Position numbers and translations under genes: made by a program. Below are positions 34,284-43,436 of a DNA stretch of 61,856 nt, piece by piece. The stretch comes from Sphingopyxis terrae subsp. terrae NBRC 15098. Its GTDB lineage: Bacteria; Pseudomonadota; Alphaproteobacteria; Sphingomonadales; Sphingomonadaceae. The notes beneath the pieces are model-generated. The model saw nothing but the letters and a program-made list of their open reading frames with translations. It had not been told where the DNA came from and searched no databases. The stretch lies in the NCBI RefSeq assembly GCF_001598815.1, contig NZ_BCZQ01000013.1, forward strand, positions 1 to 61,856, read 5' to 3'. Position 1 is the stretch's first letter; each line of letters starts with the position of its first letter.

Positions 34284-35488
34284 ACAGTCCCCCGTTCCGC
34301 TATTTTCATTAGGGTCAGTGCCGACAGCTGCGCGCGTTCGGCGAGGCTGTCGACGATCAGAAATTCGTCCGACGAATGGATGGCGCCGCCGCGCGGGCCC
34401 ATCGTGTCGACGACGGGAATGCCGCAGGCGGCGATATTGTTGCCGTCGCACACGCCGCCGGTCGCGTTCCAGCCGATCGACAGGCCCAGCGCCGCGCCGC
34501 AGTCGCGGACCAGTTCGAAGAGACGCGTCGCCGCGGCATCGAGCGGCTTGGGCGGACGGTTGAAGCCGCCGTAGAGGTGGCAATGGACGTCGTGGTCGCG
34601 CTGGATCGCGGCGATGGCGTCGCGCAGCGCGGCTTCGGCGGCGGCCATCGCGTCGGGGGTCATCGGCCGCATGTTGACGCGCAGGATCGCCTGATCAGGG
34701 ACGACATTATTGGGGCCGCCCCCGTCGATCTTCGCGGGATTGACCTTGAGGTCGGGCGATTTCAGCGCGTTGAGGCGGAGTGCGAGGTCGGCGGCGGCGA
34801 CGAGCGCGTTGCGGCCGTCCTCGGGGTTGCGTCCGGCGTGCGCCGAGCGGCCGTGGATCAGCACCGAGAAATTGCCGCTGCCCGGCCGCGCGCCGGCGAG
34901 CGTGCCGTCGGGCAGCGCGGGTTCGTAGGTGAGCGCCGCGGTCTTGCCGCGCGCCAGCTCGGCGATCAGCACGGCGGAGGCATGGCTGCCCGTTTCCTCG
35001 TCGCTGTTGATCATCACGTCATAGCCGACACGCTCGGCCAGCGGCGACGCCTCGAGCGCCGACAGCGCGGCGAGGATGACCGCGATGCCGCCCTTCATGT
35101 CGGCGGTGCCGGGGCCGTTGAGCACGCCCGGCTCCAGCCATTTGAGCGACTGGAAAGGATGATCGGCGGCGAACACCGTGTCCATATGACCGGTCAGCAG
35201 CAGCTGGACCGGCGCGTCGGGGCGCACGCGAAGGTGGAGATGCGCGCCGCGCTCGATCGTCTGGACGCGGCCCGCGGCATCGACGCTTTCGACGGGGTCG
35301 GGCGCGACGAGGCGCACGGTGCCGGGGAGCGCCGAAAAGGCGTCGGCGAGCAGGCCAGCGACGGTCTTGAGCCCGGCAAGATTGCCGGTGCCGCTATTGA
35401 CCGCGGCCCAGCGTTCGACCTGCGCCAGCATCGGCGCATCGGCCGCACGCTCCAGCGTGGCGGTTTCGCTTGGCTTCAGGATGGTCAT
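34280..35488 (-). CDS. M20 family metallohydrolase in the ast operon
   Basis: A 402-residue zinc hydrolase of the ArgE/DapE/CPG2 group. Metal-binding motifs are LLLTGHMDTVFA, LNGPGTADMKGG, and NSDEETGSHAS with the general-base glutamate, and AIHSSDEFLIVDS near the end. Position at the head of the operon before astA and astB suggests it deacylates an arginine- or glutamate-derived intermediate; N-succinylglutamate desuccinylation (the AstE step) is an attractive inference, since no astE is seen nearby. Glutamate carboxypeptidase-type activity is the main alternative. Start chosen at MTILKPSETATL. Confidence 0.88.
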   Translation of the reverse strand: MTILKPSETATLERAADAPMLAQVERWAAVNSGTGNLAGLKTVAGLLADAFSALPGTVRLVAPDPVESVDAAGRVQTIERGAHLHLRVRPDAPVQLLLTGHMDTVFAADHPFQSLKWLEPGVLNGPGTADMKGGIAVILAALSALEASPLAERVGYDVMINSDEETGSHASAVLIAELARGKTAALTYEPALPDGTLAGARPGSGNFSVLIHGRSAHAGRNPEDGRNALVAAADLALRLNALKSPDLKVNPAKIDGGGPNNVVPDQAILRVNMRPMTPDAMAAAEAALRDAIAAIQRDHDVHCHLYGGFNRPPKPLDAAATRLFELVRDCGAALGLSIGWNATGGVCDGNNIAACGIPVVDTMGPRGGAIHSSDEFLIVDSLAERAQLSALTLMKIAERGTV

Positions 35489-35683
35489 GCGCAGCCTATA
35501 GCCGCCCGCGCCCGGCTTTGGCACCCCCGGCGCGAAACAATCTTTCACGCGATACGGTAAATCACTGACATCGCTGGACGAGGCAAGCGATGTCGCGCGC
35601 GAAAGCGTCCGAATCGCAACGCGTTAACCGAAACTTCGTCTGCCTGGGCATAGGGCCTTGGCATCGCGCCAACGAGTGGGTCC

Positions 35684-36856
35684 ATGACAGCCGCCTTCGT
35701 CCTCGTCATCAACATGTGCATCGCCGGGATTTTCGCGGTGGCATTCGGCGTGATCGCGGCGACCAACCGAATGGCGCGCGGCGCCGCCTTCATGGCGGCG
35801 GGCTATGCGCTGGGCATCGTTGATGTCGCGCTGGAATTCCTGCTGCCCTTCCAGACCGATCCCACGCCGGTGGCGGTCAGCATCTTTGTCGTATTCCTGC
35901 TCGCGCTCAGTTTCTGCCTCATCGGCATCTCGCGCCACTATCGCGTGCCGACGCCGCGCGGCGCGATGATCGCGATCTGGGCGAGTGCGCTGCTGTTGGC
36001 GCCCCTTGCCTTTTCGCTGCCTTACGGGTCGCCCGCGCGCGGCATGATCTATCAATTTTCCTATTGCCTGATGCAGGGGCAGGCCGGGGTCGTCATCTTG
36101 CGGTCGGGGCGGCGCCAAGCGCTCGACCTGCTGCTGATGGGGATGCAGTTCGTCGCGGCGCTGCTGTATCTGGTGAAACCCGTGATCGGTATGCTGGTTG
36201 GAACCGCCGCGGCGCCGCAGGCCTATATGGCGACAACCTATGCCGCGATTTCGCAGACGATGGGCGCGGTGACGCTGGTCGCGGTGGCAATGGTGCTGCT
36301 GCTCGTGATGATCCGCGATGCGACCGCCGAGATGACCGCGCGGTCCGAAACCGACCCGCTGTCGAGCGCGCTCAACCGGCGCGGCTTCGAACTACATGGG
36401 GAATCGGCGCTGGCGGGCGGTACACGCGGCGTTCTGGTCGCCGCCGACCTCGATCATTTCAAGCAGATCAACGACAGTTACGGCCATGCGGCGGGCGACG
36501 GCGTGATCGCGCATTTTGCCGCGCTGTTGCAGGACGCGGCGCCCGAGGGGGCGATCGTCGGACGCGTCGGCGGCGAAGAATTTGCGGTGCTGCTGCCCGA
36601 TGCGCTGCTGTCCGACGGGCGGCTCTATGCCGAAACGGTGCGCGGCCGCTTTGCGGCGCAGCGGCTTCCGGTGCTCGGCGTCGATCGCTGTTTCACCGCG
36701 TCGTTCGGCGTCGCGCAGGCGGGGCGCGGCGACACCCTGCACGACCTGCTCCACCGCGCCGACGCCGCGCTTTACAGCGCCAAGGCCGGGGGACGGAACC
36801 TTGTGCGTGTGGCGCTCGGCGAATTGCCGCCGCTGCCCGCGATGGGCGCTGCCTGA
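35684..36856 (+). CDS. membrane diguanylate cyclase (GGDEF)
   Basis: A 390-residue protein with six to seven N-terminal membrane helices (about residues 1-205) and a C-terminal GGDEF domain. The active site reads GRVGGEEFAVLLPD, a functional variant, and ADLDHFKQINDSYGHAAGD and HRADAALYSAKAGGRN are intact, so it should make cyclic di-GMP from two GTP. The RxxD inhibitory site expected just before the signature is absent. The membrane part shows no known sensor domain. It is divergent from the ast operon. It balances the CHASE2-EAL phosphodiesterase elsewhere in the window only in a general sense. Confidence 0.93.
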   Translation: MTAAFVLVINMCIAGIFAVAFGVIAATNRMARGAAFMAAGYALGIVDVALEFLLPFQTDPTPVAVSIFVVFLLALSFCLIGISRHYRVPTPRGAMIAIWASALLLAPLAFSLPYGSPARGMIYQFSYCLMQGQAGVVILRSGRRQALDLLLMGMQFVAALLYLVKPVIGMLVGTAAAPQAYMATTYAAISQTMGAVTLVAVAMVLLLVMIRDATAEMTARSETDPLSSALNRRGFELHGESALAGGTRGVLVAADLDHFKQINDSYGHAAGDGVIAHFAALLQDAAPEGAIVGRVGGEEFAVLLPDALLSDGRLYAETVRGRFAAQRLPVLGVDRCFTASFGVAQAGRGDTLHDLLHRADAALYSAKAGGRNLVRVALGELPPLPAMGAA

Positions 36857-36859
36857 CGC

Positions 36860-36922
36860 GGCCCTATGGAGCGATTGGGGCGCGAAGGGCGGTTGCCATC
36901 GCGCCCCAATCGCGCCATAGGG
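36860..36922. repeat. 22-bp inverted repeat after the GGDEF gene
   Basis: The arms GCCCTATGGAGCGATTGGGG.. (36860-36881) and 36901-36922 match in 21 of 22 positions. It starts four bases after the stop codon and could serve as the transcript end. Its sequence differs from the other palindromes in the window. Confidence 0.88.
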
Positions 36923-36981
36923 CGGCGGCCCTTTCCTCCCCGGGTCCATCCGCGCAATCGCGCTGACCAAAGGGTGCTTGA

Positions 36982-39078
36982 ATGACTGATTTCCTCGACC
37001 GCAGCGGCCTGTCCGTCGATTCGCGTCTCGTCTCCTTCCTCGAGGAAAAGGCGATTCCGGGAACCGGCGTCGATACCGCCAAATTCTGGTCGGATTTCGC
37101 GGCGTTGCTCGGCACCTTCGCGCCCGAAAATGCCGCGCTGCTCGCGAAGCGCGAGGATTTACAGGCACAGATCGACGCCTGGCATCGGGCTCGCGAGGGG
37201 CAGGCGCATGACGCCGCAGCCTATCAGGATTTTCTGCGCGAAATCGGCTATCTCGTCCCCGAACCCGCGCCGTTTGCGGTCGGCACCGTCAATGTCGATC
37301 CCGAAATCGCGACGATGGCGGGGCCGCAGCTCGTCGTGCCGGCGCTCAATGCGCGCTTCGCATTGAACGCCGCCAATGCGCGCTGGGGCAGCCTTTACGA
37401 TGCGCTGTACGGCACCGACGCGCTCGACGCGCCGCCGGCCAAGCCCGGCGGCTACGACCCCGAACGCGGCGCGGCGGTGATCGCGCGGGCGAAGGCGTTT
37501 CTCGACGAAGCCGTGCCGCTGGCGTCGGGAAGCTGGGCCGACTGGCAGGGCGGCGATCCGGTGCTGGCCGATCCGTCGCAGCTGGTGGGGCGCCGGCCGG
37601 GCGGGCTGCTGCTCCGCCACAACGGGCTGCACATCGAACTCGTGATCGATTCGAAGAGTCCGATCGGCAGCGGCGATCCCGCCGACATTGCTGACGTGGT
37701 GCTGGAAGCCGCGCTGACGACGATCATCGACCTTGAGGACAGCGTCGCGGCGGTCGATGGCGAGGACAAGACGCTCGGCTATACCAACTGGCTCGGCCTG
37801 ATGCGCGGCGACCTCACCGAAAGCTTCGACAAGGGCGGCAAGACGATGACGCGCCGCATGGCGGACGACCGCGAATGGAGCGCGCCCGATGGCACGCCCT
37901 TCACGCTGCACGGGCGCAGTGTGATGTTCGTGCGCAATGTCGGCCACCTGATGACGACGCCGATGATCCGTCTCCCCGATGGATCGGAAGCGCCCGAGGG
38001 GCTGTGCGATGCGGTCATCACCAGCCTGTGCGCGCTGCACGATCTGAAAGGTCTCGGCAGCCGGACTAACAGCCGCGCGGGCAGCATCTATATCGTCAAG
38101 CCCAAGCAGCATGGGCCCGAGGAGTGCGGCTTCACCGACCGGCTGTTCGACGCGGTCGAGGATATGCTCGGCCTCGCGCGTCACACGATCAAGGTCGGCG
38201 TGATGGACGAGGAGCGCCGCACGAGCGCGAACCTTGCCGCCTGCATCGCAGCGGTGAAGGACCGGATCGTCTTCATCAACACCGGCTTCCTCGACCGCAC
38301 CGGCGACGAGATCCACACCAGCATGCGTGCGGGTCCGATGATCCCGAAGGGCGAGATGAAGACCTCGGACTGGATCGCCGCTTATGAGGACCGCAACGTC
38401 CGCATCGGGCTGGCCTGTGGGCTTTCGGGTAAGGCGCAGATCGGCAAGGGCATGTGGGCGGTGCCCGACCTGATGCGCGGCATGCTCGACGCGAAGATCG
38501 GCCATCCGAAATCGGGCGCGAACACCGCTTGGGTGCCGTCGCCGACCGCCGCGACGCTGCATGCGCTGCATTATCATATGGTCGACGTGTTCGCGCGGCA
38601 GAAGGACATTGCGGGCGAGGCCGTGCCGTCGCTCGACCGGCTGCTGGCGATTCCGGTCGCGACCGGACGCAACTGGAGCGAGGCCGAGGTCGCGCGCGAA
38701 CTCGACAATAATTGCCAGGGCATATTGGGCTATGTCGTGCGCTGGATCGACCAGGGCGTCGGCTGTTCGAAGGTGCCTGACATCGACGACGTCGGCCTGA
38801 TGGAAGACCGCGCGACCTTGCGCATTTCGAGCCAGGCGCTCGCCAACTGGCTGGTCCACGGCGTCTGCACCGCCGAACAGGTCGATGCAGCGCTCGCGCG
38901 GATGGCGGTGAAGGTCGATGCGCAGAATGCGGGCGATCCGCTGTATGAGAAGCTGACGCCCGAGGGCATCGCCTATCAGGCCGCGCGGGCGCTGATCTTC
39001 GAAGGCGTGACGCAGCCGTCGGGCTATACCGAGCCGCTGCTGCACAAATACCGGCTGGCGAAAAAAGCCGCCGCCTGA
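36982..39078 (+). CDS. glcB: malate synthase G
   Basis: A 698-residue monomeric enzyme of the glyoxylate pathway that condenses glyoxylate with acetyl-CoA to give malate. Signatures are [17 protein letters not shown] (metal and catalytic region), [20 protein letters not shown], and [14 protein letters not shown] segment [14 protein letters not shown], and the C-terminal [15 protein letters not shown]. Length is close to the usual 720. Isocitrate lyase is not in the window. A strong terminator follows 14 bases after the stop. Confidence 0.97.
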   Translation: MTDFLDRSGLSVDSRLVSFLEEKAIPGTGVDTAKFWSDFAALLGTFAPENAALLAKREDLQAQIDAWHRAREGQAHDAAAYQDFLREIGYLVPEPAPFAVGTVNVDPEIATMAGPQLVVPALNARFALNAANARWGSLYDALYGTDALDAPPAKPGGYDPERGAAVIARAKAFLDEAVPLASGSWADWQGGDPVLADPSQLVGRRPGGLLLRHNGLHIELVIDSKSPIGSGDPADIADVVLEAALTTIIDLEDSVAAVDGEDKTLGYTNWLGLMRGDLTESFDKGGKTMTRRMADDREWSAPDGTPFTLHGRSVMFVRNVGHLMTTPMIRLPDGSEAPEGLCDAVITSLCALHDLKGLGSRTNSRAGSIYIVKPKQHGPEECGFTDRLFDAVEDMLGLARHTIKVGVMDEERRTSANLAACIAAVKDRIVFINTGFLDRTGDEIHTSMRAGPMIPKGEMKTSDWIAAYEDRNVRIGLACGLSGKAQIGKGMWAVPDLMRGMLDAKIGHPKSGANTAWVPSPTAATLHALHYHMVDVFARQKDIAGEAVPSLDRLLAIPVATGRNWSEAEVARELDNNCQGILGYVVRWIDQGVGCSKVPDIDDVGLMEDRATLRISSQALANWLVHGVCTAEQVDAALARMAVKVDAQNAGDPLYEKLTPEGIAYQAARALIFEGVTQPSGYTEPLLHKYRLAKKAAA

Positions 39079-39091
39079 GATTGGCAACCCC

Positions 39092-39130
39092 CGACCCGCG
39101 GGTTAAGTAGCCCGCGGGTCGCGATTTTTT
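39092..39130 (+). terminator. intrinsic terminator after glcB
   Basis: A perfect stem GACCCGCGGG (39093-39102) / CCCGCGGGTC (39111-39120) with an 8-base loop is followed by GCGATTTTTT. Confidence 0.85.
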
Positions 39131-39145
39131 CGGGGGAAAATTGCC

Positions 39146-39523
39146 ATGCGTCATTCTGTTGTTTCTGCCTTGCTGGCGTCCGCTGCACTGGCACTAGCAG
39201 GGCCGGCTGCCGCCGCGCCCGACAGCACGCCGTCGAGCGGCGTGTTCAAGACCGGGCAGGAGGTCCACGATCTGTGCGTGTCCAAGGATGACGCCGATGT
39301 GTCGGCGTGCGACTATTTCATCATGGCGGTTCACGACGCGATCAAATTGTACGGCGACACGAAGATGGCCGACAGCAATCTGTGCCCGCCCGAAGGCGTG
39401 ACCGCCCTCGAACTGCGCAACACTGTTCTCGCATACTGGAACGGCCGGACGACCAGCCTCAAATATTCGGCGGTCAGTTCGATCCGCAACGCGCTGTTCC
39501 AGAAATATGGCTGTAGCGAATAG
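39146..39523 (+). CDS. secreted Rap1a/Tai-like protein
   Basis: A 125-residue exported protein with a signal peptide (MRHSVVSALLASAALAL, cleavage near AAAAPDS). The mature part has four cysteines arranged as in the Rap1a/Tai immunity-protein fold (DLCVSKDDAD, SACDYFIMAV, NLCPPEGVTA, KYGCSE). In Serratia such proteins protect against type VI amidase effectors, but many genomes carry orphan copies of unknown role. No effector or type VI gene lies in this window, so the immunity role is only a possibility. The terminator just upstream separates it from glcB. Confidence 0.7.
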   Translation: MRHSVVSALLASAALALAGPAAAAPDSTPSSGVFKTGQEVHDLCVSKDDADVSACDYFIMAVHDAIKLYGDTKMADSNLCPPEGVTALELRNTVLAYWNGRTTSLKYSAVSSIRNALFQKYGCSE

Positions 39524-39537
39524 GAGCCGCCGCGACC

Positions 39538-40449
39538 GTGGGTGAGGGCGAACACCGGCACGATTTCCTGGGCGCGTCGCACGACGCCAATGCTCGGCGC
39601 ACGCTGTGGGTGGTGCTGTTGACCGCGGTGATGATGGTCGGCGAGATCGTCGCCGGTTATCTTACCGGGTCGATGGCGTTGCTCGCCGACGGCTTTCACA
39701 TGGCGACGCATGCGGGGGCGTTGGGGCTGGCGGCGATCGCCTATCGCTATGCGCGCACGCACCGGCACGACCCGCGCTTCAGCTTCGGTACGGGCAAGGT
39801 CGGCGATCTGACGGGCTTTGCCTCGGCGCTGATCCTCGGCATCTTCGCGCTGGGCATCGCGGTCGAATCGACAATGCGGCTGATCGATCCGGTGGCGGTC
39901 GATTTTTCGGCCGCCGCGCTCGTCGCGGTGATCGGGCTGGTCGTCAATATCGTCAGCGCGCTGCTGCTGATGGGCGGGCATCATCATCACGATCATCATC
40001 ACGCCCACGACGATCATGCGCACGGCCATCATGCGCATCATGGCGCCGACAATAATCTGAAGTCGGCCTATTTCCATGTGCTCGCCGATGCGCTGACGTC
40101 GGTGCTGGCGATCGCGGCGCTGCTGGCCGGGCGCTATCTGGGGCTGGGGTGGATGGACCCGATGATGGGGATCGTCGGCGCGCTGGTGATCGCGCGCTGG
40201 TCGTGGTCGCTGATGCGCGACACCGCCGAGGTGCTGCTCGATACCACCGACGCGACGATTGCGGCCACGCTGCGGAGCCGGATCGACACGGCGGCGGGCG
40301 TCCGGCTAACCGACCTGCACGTCTGGCGCGTCGGCCCCGATGCCTGTGCCGCGATCGTCGAGGTCGAAGGGGCGATGAGCGCGGCAGACCTGCGCGCGCG
40401 GCTCGCCGATATCCGCCAGCTCGCCCATCTGACCGTGGCGGTGCGCTGA
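39538..40449 (+). CDS. dmeF: cation diffusion facilitator, DmeF-like metal exporter
   Basis: A 303-residue inner-membrane divalent-metal/proton antiporter with six helices. The start is GTG (39538), 14 bases after the previous stop. Helix 2 has MALLADGFHMATH, a D-x-x-x-H/H variant, and helix 5 carries the usual HVLADALTS (HxxxD). Between helices 4 and 5 lies a histidine-rich loop with about 17 histidines in 35 residues. The arrangement resembles DmeF-type cobalt/nickel exporters more than simple zinc exporters; the metal assignment is inference. Confidence 0.9.
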   Translation: MGEGEHRHDFLGASHDANARRTLWVVLLTAVMMVGEIVAGYLTGSMALLADGFHMATHAGALGLAAIAYRYARTHRHDPRFSFGTGKVGDLTGFASALILGIFALGIAVESTMRLIDPVAVDFSAAALVAVIGLVVNIVSALLLMGGHHHHDHHHAHDDHAHGHHAHHGADNNLKSAYFHVLADALTSVLAIAALLAGRYLGLGWMDPMMGIVGALVIARWSWSLMRDTAEVLLDTTDATIAATLRSRIDTAAGVRLTDLHVWRVGPDACAAIVEVEGAMSAADLRARLADIRQLAHLTVAVR

Positions 40450-40544
40450 CAGGGGTGCGGCAGGGTTAATGCGGCGGCAATTCGGCGCTTGCCATCGGCG
40501 GGTTTTGGCGGATGATCCGGAGTAGCTGAAGCGGGGGACGGGCG

Positions 40545-42557
40545 ATGTCGGCACCTTTCAATTTCGGGCAACTCAAATTTCTGAAAGCGCTGACCGAGGC
40601 GCTGTTCCACGGCGCGCCGATGGTCATCTCCGCCGATCAGGTGGTGGCGAACATCACCGAATTGTTCGCGAAGGTCGGCGGCACCAAACTTGACGAAATT
40701 CGCCTGTCGCTGACCGCGACCGAACTGGTGCTCGGCCCGCTGTTCGCGGCGGTCGATGTCGAGACGCGCGCCCACCGCATCCGCAACCGGCTGCAGAACA
40801 GTCAGATCGACCTGTTTCAGGACATGGCCCGGCTGCGCGGTATCGTTTACGCCTGCTATTACGGGCATTGGCAGCCGGGGGTCGAGGCAGGCGACCAGCA
40901 GGCGAACGCCGCCAATCCGGTGCACCAGCAGATCGGTTTCACGCTGCCCAAATTCCGCGTGCGCGGCCCCGCCGACATGGCGATCACTCGCGTCGAGGGG
41001 CGCGAGATCGATCCCGCGCATATATTGGATGCGGATACGCTGGGCGACGAATATGACGTCGTCGTCGTCGGATCGGGCGCGGGCGGCGCGGTCGCCGCGC
41101 ACAATGTCGCCGCGCGCGGCTACAGGGTGCTGATCGTGGAGGCGGGCCCCTTTTATCCCTCGCCGCGCATCACGCACCACGAACTCGACATGGTGGCGCA
41201 GCTTTACAAGCATGGCGCGCTGCAAACCTCGACCAATCGCGACTTCATCGTCTTTCAGGGGCGCTGCGTCGGCGGATCGTCGACGATCAACAACGGCATC
41301 TGCCTGCGCGTCAACGAGGCGGGGCGGACGCACCCCGATGCGGTCGACGTGCTGGCCCGATGGGCGAGCATTGGCGCCCCGATCGACGCCGACGCCTTTC
41401 ACGCGAGCTATGACGCGATCCGCGACCGGCTGCATATCGGGACGATCGAGGCGCGCGCCGGGCGGCATAACGGTCCCCATCTGATCAACGGCTGGCACGC
41501 CTATGCTGTGGGATCGTCGGACCCGAAGGAACAGCGCGCGGTCGCCGACTGGTTCGCGAAGAATTTTGGGCCGCCGCACACGCCGGAAGCGTGCGCCTAT
41601 TGCGGCTATTGCAATTCGGGCTGCGCCTATGGCCGGCGGCTCGGCATGGCGCAGACCTATCTGCCCGACGCGTGCCGCGACCATGGCGCGCGCATCTTGC
41701 CGGAAACGAAGGTCGACCGGATCGTCTGGCAGACGAGCATCGACGGACGGCGCGAGGCCGAGGGGGTGAAGCTGATCCTGCCCGACGGCAGCCGCCGCAC
41801 GGTACGCGCGCGGGTCGGCGTCGTCGTCGCGGCGGGCACCATCGCCTCGTCAAAGCTGCTCGACCGCAGCGACATCGACGGCACCGGGCATAATGTGTCG
41901 CTCAACATCGCCTCGCCTGTCGTCGCGCTGATGCCCCAAGGCGTCGGGGGCAATGCCTGGGACGAGGACCAGATGTCGAGCTACGTCGATTGCGGCGACT
42001 TCCTGCTCGAAAGCCATTTCCAGTCGCCGATGGCGATGGCGTCGCTGATGCCCGGCTGGTTTACCGATCATAGCGAGCGGATGCGCAATTATGGCCGCGT
42101 CCATTCGGCGGGCATCCTGTTTCCCGCCGACCGGCGCGGACGGGTCAAGGACGGCAAGCTGAAATTCGAACTCGACCGCGATACCGACCTGCCGCTGCTG
42201 CGCCGCGCGATGGCGACGCTGACCAAGGTGCATTTCGCCGCCGGGGCGATCGAATGCTATCCGGCGCTGACCAAGGGGCAGCGGCTGACCCCCGACATGG
42301 ACATCGACAGCTTCTTCGAAACGGCGATCCGCGAATCGGACGATGTGACGCTGTCGAGCAGCCACCCGCACGGCGGCAATGCGATCAACGTCGATCCCGA
42401 CGCAGGCGTGGTCGCTCCCGATTGCCGCGTCCACGGCACGACCAATGTCATCGTCACCGACGCCAGCGTCTTTCCGACCTGCATCCGCGTCAACGCGCAG
42501 TGGACGACGATGGCGATGGCGCATTACGCGACCGCGCGGCACGATCCGTTCGGTTAA
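40545..42557 (+). CDS. GMC family oxidoreductase (FAD) with cysteine motif
   Basis: A 670-residue flavoprotein of the glucose-methanol-choline family. The first ~165 residues resemble a fused small-subunit-like region (VELFAKVGG-type helices, RHRIRNRLQNSQID). The FAD motif is VVVVGSGAGGAVAAHNVAARG near residue 170, and C-terminal GMC features include VTDASVFPTCIRVNAQWT. A central CAYCGYCNSGCAYG motif is like the cysteine cluster of long-chain alcohol oxidases and some FAD dehydrogenases. Long-chain alcohol or sterol oxidation is likely, substrate unknown. No signal peptide is seen. Confidence 0.88.
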   Translation: MSAPFNFGQLKFLKALTEALFHGAPMVISADQVVANITELFAKVGGTKLDEIRLSLTATELVLGPLFAAVDVETRAHRIRNRLQNSQIDLFQDMARLRGIVYACYYGHWQPGVEAGDQQANAANPVHQQIGFTLPKFRVRGPADMAITRVEGREIDPAHILDADTLGDEYDVVVVGSGAGGAVAAHNVAARGYRVLIVEAGPFYPSPRITHHELDMVAQLYKHGALQTSTNRDFIVFQGRCVGGSSTINNGICLRVNEAGRTHPDAVDVLARWASIGAPIDADAFHASYDAIRDRLHIGTIEARAGRHNGPHLINGWHAYAVGSSDPKEQRAVADWFAKNFGPPHTPEACAYCGYCNSGCAYGRRLGMAQTYLPDACRDHGARILPETKVDRIVWQTSIDGRREAEGVKLILPDGSRRTVRARVGVVVAAGTIASSKLLDRSDIDGTGHNVSLNIASPVVALMPQGVGGNAWDEDQMSSYVDCGDFLLESHFQSPMAMASLMPGWFTDHSERMRNYGRVHSAGILFPADRRGRVKDGKLKFELDRDTDLPLLRRAMATLTKVHFAAGAIECYPALTKGQRLTPDMDIDSFFETAIRESDDVTLSSSHPHGGNAINVDPDAGVVAPDCRVHGTTNVIVTDASVFPTCIRVNAQWTTMAMAHYATARHDPFG

Positions 42558-42613
42558 GGCCGCAATCCTTGACGTGCCGAATTCGAGATGCATCCGCAGC
42601 CGGCGTAAACCGA

Positions 42614-42644
42614 TCTGGATTGCTTCGCTTCGCTCGCAATGACG
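42614..42644. repeat. solo arm of a palindromic repeat
   Basis: The 31 bases ending CGCTCGCAATGACG match the right arm of the perfect inverted repeat at 10526-10557 almost exactly, but no left arm is present nearby. It is probably a decayed or half element between the GMC gene and trhO. Confidence 0.8.
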
Positions 42645-42671
42645 CGTTTATGACGCTAAGGGCCTGCCGTC

Positions 42672-43400
42672 ATGACCTTCACCGTCGCCGCTCTCTATCG
42701 TTTCGCGCCGTTCGACGATCCCGCCGCGTTGCGCGCGCCCTTGCTTGATCTCTGCGCGGCCCAGGGGGTGAACGGCACCTTGCTGCTCGCGCGGGAGGGG
42801 GTGAACGGGACGATCGCGGGGAGCGCGGAGGGCATCGCCGCGGTCGTCGCACATATCCGCGCGCTGCCCGGCTGCGCCGAGCTCGACGTCAAATATTCGT
42901 CCGCCGCAGCCATGCCTTTTCAGCGGCTGAAGGTGCGGCTGAAAAAGGAAATCGTGACGATGAAGGTGACGGGGGTCGACCCGGCGCGCGAGGTGGGTGC
43001 CTATGTCGCGCCGGCGGACTGGAATGCGGTGATCGACGATCCCGACACGATCGTCATCGACACGCGCAACGATTTCGAGGTCGGCTATGGCAGTTTCGCG
43101 GGCGCGGTGAACCCGCAGACGAAAAGCTTCGGCGATTTTCCCGGCTGGTGGCGCGACCATGCCGCCGATTTCGCCGGGAAGCGCGTCGCGATGTTCTGCA
43201 CCGGCGGCATTCGCTGCGAAAAATCGACCGCCTTCCTGAAAAGCGAAGGCGTCGCCGATGTCGTTCACCTGAAAGGCGGCATCCTGGCCTATCTGGAGCA
43301 GATACCGGAGGCCGACAGCCGCTGGCAGGGCAGCTGTTTCGTCTTCGACGAACGCGTCAGCGTCGGCCACGGACTGGTCGAGGTCGGCGACAAGGACTGA
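42672..43400 (+). CDS. trhO: tRNA uridine(34) hydroxylase
   Basis: A 242-residue rhodanese-family protein that hydroxylates U34 of tRNAs (5-hydroxyuridine formation, YceA/TrhO). An N-terminal acylphosphatase-like region ([17 protein letters not shown]) precedes a rhodanese domain with [15 protein letters not shown] and the active-site loop [20 protein letters not shown]. These segments are diagnostic. It converges with lysC. An extra ATG further downstream would shorten the conserved start and is not preferred. Confidence 0.94.
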   Translation: MTFTVAALYRFAPFDDPAALRAPLLDLCAAQGVNGTLLLAREGVNGTIAGSAEGIAAVVAHIRALPGCAELDVKYSSAAAMPFQRLKVRLKKEIVTMKVTGVDPAREVGAYVAPADWNAVIDDPDTIVIDTRNDFEVGYGSFAGAVNPQTKSFGDFPGWWRDHAADFAGKRVAMFCTGGIRCEKSTAFLKSEGVADVVHLKGGILAYLEQIPEADSRWQGSCFVFDERVSVGHGLVEVGDKD

Positions 43401-43436
43401 CGGCCCGGCCGCCGAAGCCTCCCGCGCGGGCCGGAA

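Noticed and set aside
31821..34574. Very long open frame antisense to ggt, astB and astA
   Set aside because: It spans several recognised genes on the other strand and encodes no known motif.
39979..40041. CAT/CAC-rich tandem repeat
   Set aside because: It simply encodes the histidine-rich loop of the CDF transporter and is not an independent repeat or array.
43403..43433. Hairpin GGCCCG...CGGGCC between trhO and lysC as a bidirectional terminator
   Set aside because: The stem is short with a long loop and there is no T-run on either strand.
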